Positions 1-7,665 of a stretch of DNA of 64,000 nt are shown in pieces (position 1 is the first letter of the stretch; each line of letters starts with the position of its first letter). The notes below the pieces were generated by a model that saw only the letters and a list, made by a program, of their open reading frames with translations, did no database searches and was not told the DNA's origin. This stretch comes from Planctomycetota bacterium (GTDB lineage Bacteria; Planctomycetota; SZUA-567; H5-PLA8): assembly GCA_015075375.1 (NCBI GenBank), contig JABTUM010000001.1:2351201-2415200 (forward strand). The letters run 5' to 3'. Made by a program: the position numbers and the translations under genes.

Positions 1-1
1 C

Positions 2-487
2 GAGTCCGGTGAGGAGCGCCAGGCCTCCTTGCCTCCCGAACCGTGCGGGGGACCGGCTGTGCATGCCGATTCCAAGTCCGTCGTCGTCTTGGCCCGCGAG
101 GGCACGCTGCAGGGCTGGAGCACCGCGACGCTGCAACAGACCTTCACGCACAAACTGGGCGCTGCGCCGCGCTTCGGTCCGCTGAGTTTGAAAAACGGAT
201 TTCTGGCGGTCACCGGCGCCCAGACGCTGGAACTGGCCGCGCCCGACCGAGCGCAGACGCTTTGGACAACCAACTTGGATGCCGAACCCGTGCTGCCGCC
301 CGTGGCCGTGGGTACGGATTACATCGCAATCGCCACCGCCAGCCACCTCGTGCTGAAGGAAGCGGCCACCGGCCATACGCTTTGGATGGCACGCCTGCCG
401 CAAAAGCCGACCGCGCTTCTGGGCTCCGGCGATCAGGCGGTGCTGGTCACCGAAGACGGCTATCTGCGCGTCTACGACGGCCAATAA
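2..487 (+). CDS. PQQ-like beta-propeller protein, 3' end only
   Basis: The frame is open from the first bases of the window, so the real start lies upstream and only the last ~160 residues are seen. They read as outer-blade repeats of a PQQ-type beta-propeller: phrases such as GTLQGWS, AATGHTLWMARLP and the closing DGYLRVYDG are the usual blade pattern of a small residue, a Trp and a short strand. Such propellers act as protein-binding scaffolds or quinoprotein folds; no cofactor ligands can be judged from this fragment. The stop lies against the terminator of the convergent topA gene. The function of the whole protein is unknown. Confidence 0.7.
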   Translation, partial: ESGEERQASLPPEPCGGPAVHADSKSVVVLAREGTLQGWSTATLQQTFTHKLGAAPRFGPLSLKNGFLAVTGAQTLELAAPDRAQTLWTTNLDAEPVLPPVAVGTDYIAIATASHLVLKEAATGHTLWMARLPQKPTALLGSGDQAVLVTEDGYLRVYDGQ

Positions 488-511
488 AAAAAGCCGCCCT
501 CAACGGGCGGC
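486..511 (-). terminator. Intrinsic terminator of topA
   Basis: A 7-bp perfect GC stem (493-499 with 505-511, loop 500-504) is followed on the minus strand by seven T residues (complement of A486-A492). The orientation fits termination of the minus-strand topA gene, whose stop is 38 bp upstream. The run overlaps the stop codon of the convergent propeller gene. Confidence 0.85.
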
Positions 512-548
512 TGGTCAAACTCCCAAACTTCAACGGGCAGGGCCGCCG

Positions 549-3095
549 TTATTCGGCGCCGGCATCACCCACGCCCGCCGGTTCGGCTACCTGTTCAAGC
601 TGAGCCAGCGTCGCCAGCATCGTTTTGGTATCGGTTTCGTCCTTCGCGCGAAGCACGTCGAACTTCGCGATGGCCTGTTCGCCCAAGGCGTTCAACGTTT
701 CGGGCAACGGCTGAGTGCCCCGGCACTTGGGGAAACGTGAACAGCTCAAGAACGCGCGCTTGGTTTTCCCGCGCGCCGAGACACGCACGACCATCGGCCC
801 CTGGCACTTTTCGCACTTTACGTCGGTGGGCAGCGGATCGAACTTGCGCCGCGGCAGACCGTCTTTGGTCACCTTCATGGTGAAGGTGCACTGCTTCTCG
901 GCATAGCGCGTGCAGGCCAAGTACGGCCCGAAGCGGCCCACCGTCTTGACCACCGGCGAACCGCACAGATCGCACTTGATGCCGGTCGAGAGCGGCTCTT
1001 CCTTCTTCTTGACGTTCCCGTCCTTGTCGAGCCGCAGGGTGCCTTTGCAGTCGGGGGATTTGCTGCAGCGCAGGTAATACCCATAGCGGCTGAAGCGCTT
1101 GTCCATCGGCGTGCCGCATTCGGGGCACGGCACGTCGGTCTTCTCGGCCTGGCCCTTGGTGCTCTTCATCTCCACCGCCGCTTTGGTCAGATCGGTGGTG
1201 AACGGATCGTAGAACTCGGTCAGTACACGCTTCCAGTCGAGATGCGCTTCCTCGATCTTATCCAGCTCCTCTTCCATCTTGCGCGTGAAACCCAAGTCCA
1301 TGATCGAATGGGCGAAGTGGTCCTCGAGCCGGTCGTTGACCTGCACGCCCAGCGGCGTGGGCATGAACGCTCCGCGCCCGCCGGTACCGGACTTCTCGAC
1401 GTATCCACGCTCCTGGATCGTGGAAATGATCGTCGCGTAGGTGCTAGGCCGGCCGACGCCTTCGCGTTCCAGCGTCTTGACCAGCCCGGCTTCCGTGTAG
1501 CGCGGCGGCGGCTGGGTGAAGTGCTGAACCGGTTCGAGATCCTTCAGGTTCGGCGCGTCCCCGGTCTTCATCTCGGGCAGGACCTGAGTCTTGCGCTTCT
1601 TGGGCTTGGCCTTGCCTTTGGCGGCGTCGCCCTCTTCGGCGTCGTCTTCTGTGGTTTCGTCGCCCTTCTCGCGGTCGGCGGCGGAGGCGTCGAGGTGCGC
1701 GCTCTCTTCGGCTTTCTCACCGTGCACGGCCAGCCAGCCGTCAAACTTGAGCACGCGGCCGGTGGCGCGGAAGACGGCGTTGCGGGCGGCATCCCCTTGC
1801 GCAGCGATGTCGCAGGTGGCCGCGTCGAAGACAGCCGGGCGCATCTGGCAGGCGACGAAGCGCTCCCAGATCAGCTTATAAAGCTTGAACTGGTCGGTGG
1901 TCAGGAAGGTGCGGACGTCATCGGGCGACTTTTCCACGTGCGTGGGGCGGATACATTCGTGGGCGTCCTGCGTGCCTTTCCTCGACTTATAAAAGTTGGG
2001 CTTCTCGGGCACGTACTTCTCGCCGAATTTGCTTCCAATCAGGTCGCGGCATTCGGTCAGGGCGTCCTGGCTAATGCGGAACGAATCGGTACGCATGTAG
2101 GTGATCAGCGCCACTGCGCCTTCGTTGCCCAGTTCGATGCCCTGATACAGTTCCTGCGCGATCCGCATCGTGCGCTTGGCGTCGAAGCCCAGCCGGTTCG
2201 CCGCGGCCTGCTGAAGCTGGCTGGTCGCGTATGGCGGGTACGGGCGGTCGGAGACTTCCTTCACTTCGTACAGGCTGACCTGGTACTTCGCTTTCTCGAG
2301 GAGGTTGGCCAGCTCGCGCGCTTCTTTTTCGCTCGAAATGCGAGTGCGCAGGATGCCCGAAGCGCTCAGGTTTTCGTTCTGCTTGTGGAACTTGGCCAGG
2401 TCGTCCGCACTGCTGACGACCTGCCGCCCGTCGACGCCGCGCAAATCCGCGTCAAAGGTGCGGTTCGAGAACGAAAACTCCGCGCCCACCGTCCAGTACT
2501 CTTCGGCCTTAAAGGCCTCGATCTCGCGCTCGCGTTCGACGATCAGCTTCACCGCCACCGACTGCACGCGCCCTGCCGAGAGGCCCCGGCCGATCTTTTC
2601 CCACAGCAGAGGCGAGAGCTTGTAGCCCACGAGACGGTCGAGCACACGGCGCGCCTGCTGCGCGTTGACGCGGTCCATGTCGATCTTGCGCGGCTGCGTG
2701 AACGCGGCTTTGATCCCGCGCGGCGTAATCTCGTCGAACGTGACGCGAAACGTTTTGTCGTCATCCAGATCGAGCGCTTGAGCCAAATGCCAGGCGATCG
2801 CTTCGCCTTCGCGGTCGGGGTCGGGGCAGAGATAGATGAGGTCGGACTGTTTGGCCGTCTTGCGCAGATCTTCGATGATCTTCTTGCTGCGGGCCAGCGT
2901 CACGTACCGCGGCGTAAAATCTTCGCCCACGCCACGTACCAGAGTCGGACCGGGGTCGTCCTTCTTGCTGTTCGGCAGATCCCGGACGTGGCCCACCGAC
3001 GCCTTGACCACGAAATCCTTGCCCAGCACCTTGGAAATGGTGCGGATCTTGCCCGGCGACTCGACGATGACGAGATGCTTCTTCTGAGTTGCCAC
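549..3095 (-). CDS. topA: DNA topoisomerase I (type IA)
   Basis: Relaxes negative supercoils by single-strand passage. The protein (~848 residues) opens with the TOPRIM strand HLVIVESPGK, carries the metal-binding DPDREGEAIAWH near residue 90 and the active-site tyrosine in TYMRTDS near residue 331. The C-terminus has three four-cysteine zinc ribbons (about residues 655-685, 708-733 and 755-792), as in many TopA proteins. A strongly acidic then lysine-rich insert near residues 490-540 is extra. I place the start at GTG 3095; TTG 3098 is equally possible, with GGGGGAG (3107-3113) lying 8-11 bases upstream. A longer frame to 3215 exists but its first codon lies in the candidate -35 box. Transcribed alone, with its own terminator. 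Confidence 0.95.
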   Translation of the reverse strand: MATQKKHLVIVESPGKIRTISKVLGKDFVVKASVGHVRDLPNSKKDDPGPTLVRGVGEDFTPRYVTLARSKKIIEDLRKTAKQSDLIYLCPDPDREGEAIAWHLAQALDLDDDKTFRVTFDEITPRGIKAAFTQPRKIDMDRVNAQQARRVLDRLVGYKLSPLLWEKIGRGLSAGRVQSVAVKLIVEREREIEAFKAEEYWTVGAEFSFSNRTFDADLRGVDGRQVVSSADDLAKFHKQNENLSASGILRTRISSEKEARELANLLEKAKYQVSLYEVKEVSDRPYPPYATSQLQQAAANRLGFDAKRTMRIAQELYQGIELGNEGAVALITYMRTDSFRISQDALTECRDLIGSKFGEKYVPEKPNFYKSRKGTQDAHECIRPTHVEKSPDDVRTFLTTDQFKLYKLIWERFVACQMRPAVFDAATCDIAAQGDAARNAVFRATGRVLKFDGWLAVHGEKAEESAHLDASAADREKGDETTEDDAEEGDAAKGKAKPKKRKTQVLPEMKTGDAPNLKDLEPVQHFTQPPPRYTEAGLVKTLEREGVGRPSTYATIISTIQERGYVEKSGTGGRGAFMPTPLGVQVNDRLEDHFAHSIMDLGFTRKMEEELDKIEEAHLDWKRVLTEFYDPFTTDLTKAAVEMKSTKGQAEKTDVPCPECGTPMDKRFSRYGYYLRCSKSPDCKGTLRLDKDGNVKKKEEPLSTGIKCDLCGSPVVKTVGRFGPYLACTRYAEKQCTFTMKVTKDGLPRRKFDPLPTDVKCEKCQGPMVVRVSARGKTKRAFLSCSRFPKCRGTQPLPETLNALGEQAIAKFDVLRAKDETDTKTMLATLAQLEQVAEPAGVGDAGAE

Positions 3096-3098
3096 CAA

Positions 3099-3485
3099 GG
3101 CGAACGCTCCCCCAGTATGCCTAACATTAACCTGCTTAAAATTCGGGCAGAGGTTTTGACCTCGGCCACCAAACGTCGGCGCGGACAAGTACCAGCTTCG
3201 TATCGGCTGCGTCAAGCCCTATGCTTTGGGGTCGCAGTTGGAATACTTTGCTTGATACCGATGCAACCTTAAGACGGATAGTGAGTTAACGATTCGTAAA
3301 CCAAGCCTGTTATTTTTTTTGATTGGACGACCGCGCCACACTCAGAATCCTGCACTTTGTGTCTTAAAATAATGTCGAAGGTCTATATCACATAAACCGC
3401 ATTACGGGGTATCAATGAGAGCGTGGTGTGCTCGTTCACTAGGCTTCGAAGGGCCCTCTTTCACCATCCGCCGGGAGAATGAATC
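3099..3485. other. Divergent intergenic region topA / transglutaminase-like gene
   Basis: About 390 bases without a convincing gene. It holds the topA ribosome-binding site and candidate promoter, an imperfect inverted repeat at 3285-3301 (7-bp arms, one mismatch, 3-base loop), a T8 run at 3313-3320 and an AT-rich stretch at 3360-3400 that is plausible as promoter for the rightward gene although no good -35/-10 pair stands out. The sequence is clearly more AT-rich than its flanks. Confidence 0.6.
3186..3215 (-). promoter_or_regulatory. Candidate topA promoter
   Basis: Minus-strand TTGACG (3210-3215) and TACTTG (3186-3191) are separated by 18 bases. The -35 matches well and the -10 only moderately. 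It lies about 90 bases upstream of the preferred topA start. Sigma-70-like consensus is assumed. Confidence 0.4.
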
Positions 3486-5405
3486 ATGCGTCGATGGACT
3501 CGCGCTTCCTACCTTTTAATAGCGCTGCTCGCGCCCACCTTGCTGGCTGCGACGGGCGATCCGCAGATCAAAACCGAGCACCCATACTATCCGGGCGAAT
3601 TGGCGTTCAGCACCTTCGAGCGGCTCTTTAAGACACAGGCCGAATACTACAAGCGCGCCACCGGTAAAGACGTCAGCACCGACGAAGACAAAGCCTTGGC
3701 CGCGTACTACTGGCGCAACCTGTATTACGCGCATGGCGAAGACGGCTGCCAGGATTACTGGGATCAGGGCTTCAAGAAGGCCGACAAGACCCGCGATTAC
3801 TGGTCGGGGCTGTTCGCGCACGGGTTCGGCTTGTGCGGAACGACGCACGCGCAGTGGTGCGCCGAGATGGAATATCTGCTCGGCCCCTGCCGCGGCCGGG
3901 TGGTGGGCGTACCGGGGCACAACAGCTTCGAGGTATTCCTCACCGGTGGCGAATACGGCGAAGGCAAATGGGTGCTGCTGGACCACGACGTTTCCACCGT
4001 GATCTTTGATAAGGAAGGCAAGCGGCTGCTCTCGATTCAGGAGATCGCCGCCGACCTGAAGACGCTGGCCGATCCGAAGTTCAAGCCCGAACGCCAGCGA
4101 GGCTGGGTGGTCGCGGGATTGCATCCGAAAGACGCGTACGTCTACGAAGCCGTCAAGAGCGCCGAGTACCGGGCCGGCTACGAAAACGCGCCGCCGATGG
4201 TTCATCTGCGCGCCGGCGAGTCCCTGCGCCGCTACCTTGCGCCGGGCCTAGAGGACGGCAAGACCTTCGTGTACTGGGGGCGCAACTACAACATCGGCGG
4301 CATCCCTGGCCCGACGCGCGACCGCAGTTGGGTCAATCAGCCTGAAAAGATGTATGGCTCGAAGAACGGCACCGGGTACAAGGCCGGACAGGTCCGCTTC
4401 GCCAATGCCGTCTACACCTACAGTCCCGATTTCGCCGGCGGCGGCTACAAGGAAGGCACCCTCGACGAATCGGACGCCCACGTGACGCTGGAATTCCAGT
4501 CGCCCTACATCATCGGATGTACTCCGTCGAACGATCAAGCATGGGGCATTTACGAACCCGGCGCCAAGAACGGTCTGGTGCTCAGCGGAAAAGGCGGCTT
4601 CGCGGTCAAGGTCAGCACCGACCAAGGCAAGACATGGGCCGATGGCGGTTCGCTCGAAGGAACGCTTGACCTGACCGACTTGGCGAAAGGGCACCAGCAG
4701 TATTGGCTGAAACTCGAAAAGAGCGCGAAGGATCTCGCCGCCAGCGGCTTGACGATCCGGACCGTCTGCCAATGCAACGTGGCGGTGATCCCCCGCCTCA
4801 AGAACGGCGAAAACAAGATCACCTACCAAGCCGGCGGCCGGGCGGTCCTCGCGGCCGGGCCGAACGCCGACCAAGCGGCGGCGCGGATCGTCGACGGCGC
4901 CTTCGGATCGCCGAAGGTCACGCTGGAACTGAAAGCTCCGCGCGGAGAGAAGGCCGTCGGAATCTATGCCGCGGGCTGGGTAGCCAGCGGCAATCCGCCA
5001 CGCGAAGACGTGAAATATCAAATCGAGTACAGCACAGACGGCGGCAGCGCCTGGAAGCCAGTCGTCAAGGATCAACAAATCATCCGCCGGCCGTACGAGC
5101 CCGGTGACTTCTGGAGCCAGAGCTTCAGCTTCGGCAAGGTCGACCTGGAGCCCACCGATGCGGCCGTCCGGGTGCGCTTCGGCAACAGCGGGAACAAAGG
5201 ATACCGCAAAGCCGAGGCGTACTTGGTTTACGAGGTCTCGAAGCCCGGCGATGTGGAAGTCACCTTTGCCTATAAGAACGGAGCAGGCGAACAGAAGACC
5301 GCTAGCCATACTTATTCCGGCAAGCCCGGAGCGGAAGACACGAGTTGGACTTTCGATGCGGGTGCGGACGTGAACACCGTTTGGGTGGAGTACAAGTCCA
5401 AGTAA
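3486..5405 (+). CDS. Secreted transglutaminase-like protein
   Basis: Has an N-terminal signal peptide (RRWTR, then a hydrophobic stretch ending LAATG). A transglutaminase/papain-like core is visible: Cys in FGLCGTTHAQ (~residue 116), His in PGHNSFEVF (~145) and Asp in LLDHDVST (~167), in the order expected for a Cys-His-Asp triad. The remaining ~450 residues look like beta-sandwich domains with strand patterns such as KYQIEYSTDGG and VRVRFGNSG, which resemble sialidase or carbohydrate-associated ectodomains. A role as extracytoplasmic peptidase or amide transferase is inferred; the substrate is unknown. Start ATG is preceded by GGGAG at a spacing of 8. No operon partner. Confidence 0.6.
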   Translation: MRRWTRASYLLIALLAPTLLAATGDPQIKTEHPYYPGELAFSTFERLFKTQAEYYKRATGKDVSTDEDKALAAYYWRNLYYAHGEDGCQDYWDQGFKKADKTRDYWSGLFAHGFGLCGTTHAQWCAEMEYLLGPCRGRVVGVPGHNSFEVFLTGGEYGEGKWVLLDHDVSTVIFDKEGKRLLSIQEIAADLKTLADPKFKPERQRGWVVAGLHPKDAYVYEAVKSAEYRAGYENAPPMVHLRAGESLRRYLAPGLEDGKTFVYWGRNYNIGGIPGPTRDRSWVNQPEKMYGSKNGTGYKAGQVRFANAVYTYSPDFAGGGYKEGTLDESDAHVTLEFQSPYIIGCTPSNDQAWGIYEPGAKNGLVLSGKGGFAVKVSTDQGKTWADGGSLEGTLDLTDLAKGHQQYWLKLEKSAKDLAASGLTIRTVCQCNVAVIPRLKNGENKITYQAGGRAVLAAGPNADQAAARIVDGAFGSPKVTLELKAPRGEKAVGIYAAGWVASGNPPREDVKYQIEYSTDGGSAWKPVVKDQQIIRRPYEPGDFWSQSFSFGKVDLEPTDAAVRVRFGNSGNKGYRKAEAYLVYEVSKPGDVEVTFAYKNGAGEQKTASHTYSGKPGAEDTSWTFDAGADVNTVWVEYKSK

Positions 5406-5418
5406 ATTTAGCGGACCG

Positions 5419-5455
5419 GCCGTGCGCGATTCCGATGCCGCGAATCGCGCGCGGC
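5419..5455. terminator. Long hairpin between convergent genes
   Basis: A 14-bp stem (5419-5432 with 5442-5455, including one G-U) encloses a 9-base loop between two convergent stops. There is no T-tract on either side, so it may be a bidirectional hairpin terminator or simply an RNA 3'-end stabiliser. Confidence 0.5.
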
Positions 5456-5465
5456 TTCGCCGAGT

Positions 5466-7448
5466 TTACTTGGCGGCGGTCGCCGCGGGCTGCGGCTCCA
5501 GGCCTCGCTTCAGAAAGGTTTTGAACGATTCGATATCGCGCGTGAAACCGCCGAACGTTGCAACCTCCCGGTCGTCGGGCGTCAGGATCACGTAGTACGG
5601 AAGCGCCACCACCTTGAAGCGTTCCTGCAGCAACCTGAGGTTCTTCGCGCTCAGCTCGGCCTCTTCTTTTTTGTCCGTATACAACTCGGCCCGAACGAAC
5701 TGCTCCAAGAGCGCGCGGACCGCGGGTTGCGGGAAGACTTTTTCCTGCATCAGCCGGCAATTTACGCAGGTGATGCCCGTGAAATCGACAAATACAGGCT
5801 TGCCCGTAGCCTTCGCTTCCGCCAGCGCCGCGTCGAGATCGGAGTGCCAGGACAGACGCGGTTGCACGCCGCCGCTGTTCGGGCCGCTGACCGCAACGCC
5901 TTCGCGTCCGGGGTAAACGCGCGGTGGAACGAAGGCGTCCAGTTCACCCAAGTCGCCCCCCACCAGCCCGGAACCCAACCAGAACCCCGTGCCCAGGAAG
6001 AGCACCGCCAGCACGATCCGCATACCGCCGACATGTGGCAGATCGGAATCATGCGAAAACTTGAACAGCCCCAGCAAGTACAGGGTCGTCAGCGCCGCGA
6101 TGGCGATCCACAGGCAGAGGAAGAATTCGCGCGTCAGGATGCCCCACGACCAGACCAAGTCTGCGTTGCTCAGGAACTTCAGCGCCGCCGCCAGTTCGAC
6201 GAATCCCATCACCACCTTTACGCTGTTCAGCCAGCCCCCCGACTTCGGGAGCGCTTTAAGCATCGCCGGGAAGAGCGCCAGGATGCAGAACGGGAGCCCG
6301 AACGCCGCGCTGAAAGCGAACATGCCCAGGAGCGGCCAGAGCCACTCGCCCTGCGTGGCGCTGACCATCACGAAGCCGATGAACGGGACCGTGCAGGTAA
6401 ACGAGGTGATTGAGAAGACGAACGCCATCAGCAGGATCGACGCGAAGCCCTCCCCTTCTCCGGCCTTCTTGTCAAGCCTGCTCAAGAGGCCCACCGGAAG
6501 CGCGATCTCGAAGACACCGAACAGGTTCAGCGCCAACGCGATGAAGATCGCCGCGACCGTCAGGTTCACCCAAGGGTTGGCCGCGAACTGTGTCACACCC
6601 GAAGCGCCCATGATCAGCGAGACGACGAACCCCAGGAAAACGAACGTTCCGACGATGCCCAAAGCGTAGATGCCCGCGTCGCCGATGGCTTTCGCGCGGG
6701 TGGCCAGTTTGCGCTTCGTGAAAAAGCTCACGGTGATCGGGATCATCGGGAAGACGCAGGGCGTCAGGAGGGCAGTGAGGCCCGTGCCAAAGGCCAACGC
6801 CAAGTAGGCCCATAGTCCTTCCTGGCGCGCCGCATCGATGGCTGCTTTCCCGCCCAACGCCGGTGCGGCCTCGATCTTCGGTTCCGAGTGCTCCAAAACC
6901 GAGGTCTTTTCGGCCTGCGGCGGGAACGCCGCCGTCTTGAGCGGTTCTTCGGTGGTCGTCCCCTTAACGGTCACTTTGAGCATCAGCGTGTCCGTGCGCG
7001 GCAGCAGGCAGGTCTTGTCGTCGCAAAGCTGGGAAGAGACTTTCAAGCTCGCGGCGTGCTCGCCCTCAGCCGAGCCCTGCACCACTTGAAGGGGAACGGT
7101 AAACACCGCTTCGCCGTCGAGCATCTCGATACGGCCCAAGTCTTCGTCGTTCTTGACGATGGGCGGAGGATGCGTGACTTTGCCGTTAACGCGAAAGAGC
7201 GCCGCGGGTTCCACCGTGAACGCGGTAGGAGTAAAGCCGTCCAGGCCTTCGGTCGTCGAGTACACGTGCCATTTGGGGGGCACTTTACCGATCACCTTGA
7301 CCTGCACGGTCTGCCCGGCGGCAGCCTCGATCTTGGCGGGCTCAAGCCGCCAAACCACCTTGGGCGTCCCGAACTCGCCGGCCCATGCGCATCCCGCCAG
7401 CAACGCCAGCCAGATCCCAGCCGCCTTCATCAATGCCGGCACACGCAC
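5466..7448 (-). CDS. dsbD: Thiol:disulfide interchange protein DsbD-like
   Basis: Carries electrons from cytoplasmic thioredoxin across the membrane to extracytoplasmic thiol proteins. Three parts are seen: an N-terminal DsbD-alpha-like domain with paired cysteines in CDDKTC (~residue 141), a multi-span membrane core beginning TPCVFPMIP (~228) with its second conserved Cys in SFTCTVPF, and a C-terminal thioredoxin domain with TCVNC (~556). All six redox cysteines of the family therefore appear present. The hydrophobic signal contains LLAGC, which fits a lipobox, so the N-terminus may be lipidated, or it may be cleaved after CAWA. Start choice: GTG 7448 follows GGGAGAG by 8 bases; ATG 7430 and TTG 7469 are alternatives. 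Single gene divergent from the isomerase. Confidence 0.9.
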   Translation of the reverse strand: MRVPALMKAAGIWLALLAGCAWAGEFGTPKVVWRLEPAKIEAAAGQTVQVKVIGKVPPKWHVYSTTEGLDGFTPTAFTVEPAALFRVNGKVTHPPPIVKNDEDLGRIEMLDGEAVFTVPLQVVQGSAEGEHAASLKVSSQLCDDKTCLLPRTDTLMLKVTVKGTTTEEPLKTAAFPPQAEKTSVLEHSEPKIEAAPALGGKAAIDAARQEGLWAYLALAFGTGLTALLTPCVFPMIPITVSFFTKRKLATRAKAIGDAGIYALGIVGTFVFLGFVVSLIMGASGVTQFAANPWVNLTVAAIFIALALNLFGVFEIALPVGLLSRLDKKAGEGEGFASILLMAFVFSITSFTCTVPFIGFVMVSATQGEWLWPLLGMFAFSAAFGLPFCILALFPAMLKALPKSGGWLNSVKVVMGFVELAAALKFLSNADLVWSWGILTREFFLCLWIAIAALTTLYLLGLFKFSHDSDLPHVGGMRIVLAVLFLGTGFWLGSGLVGGDLGELDAFVPPRVYPGREGVAVSGPNSGGVQPRLSWHSDLDAALAEAKATGKPVFVDFTGITCVNCRLMQEKVFPQPAVRALLEQFVRAELYTDKKEEAELSAKNLRLLQERFKVVALPYYVILTPDDREVATFGGFTRDIESFKTFLKRGLEPQPAATAAK

Positions 7449-7520
7449 GAGGTTTGCTCTCCCACTCAACCGAGGCCGCTTGGCATCTTAACGGACCGCC
7501 CGGGATTGCCCACTTCTGGC

Positions 7521-7549
7521 CTTAGATGTTCCGGGGCATCGCCTATAAT
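7521..7549 (+). promoter_or_regulatory. Candidate promoter for the parvulin gene
   Basis: A perfect TATAAT (7544-7549) lies ~117 bases upstream of the coding start. The hexamer 17 bases upstream (CTTAGA) is a poor -35 match, so this is supported mainly by the -10. Confidence 0.4.
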
Positions 7550-7665
7550 CCCCGTCGGCGGGGATACTTTAGTCTTGAAGGCGGGCGGCCGTAAAGCGTC
7601 TGTTGGGCGTTTGCCCAAAGCGGGCGAGCGGCCGGAAACTTTTCGATCACGCGGCGGAACGTACC

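Noticed and set aside
1242..3272. Long plus-strand reading frame across topA
   Set aside because: Antisense shadow of a GC-rich gene; the minus-strand frame contains full type IA topoisomerase motifs.
3285..3320. Inverted repeat followed by a T8 run, read as a plus-strand terminator
   Set aside because: No plus-strand gene lies upstream of it; the repeat has a mismatch and 10 bases separate it from the T run.
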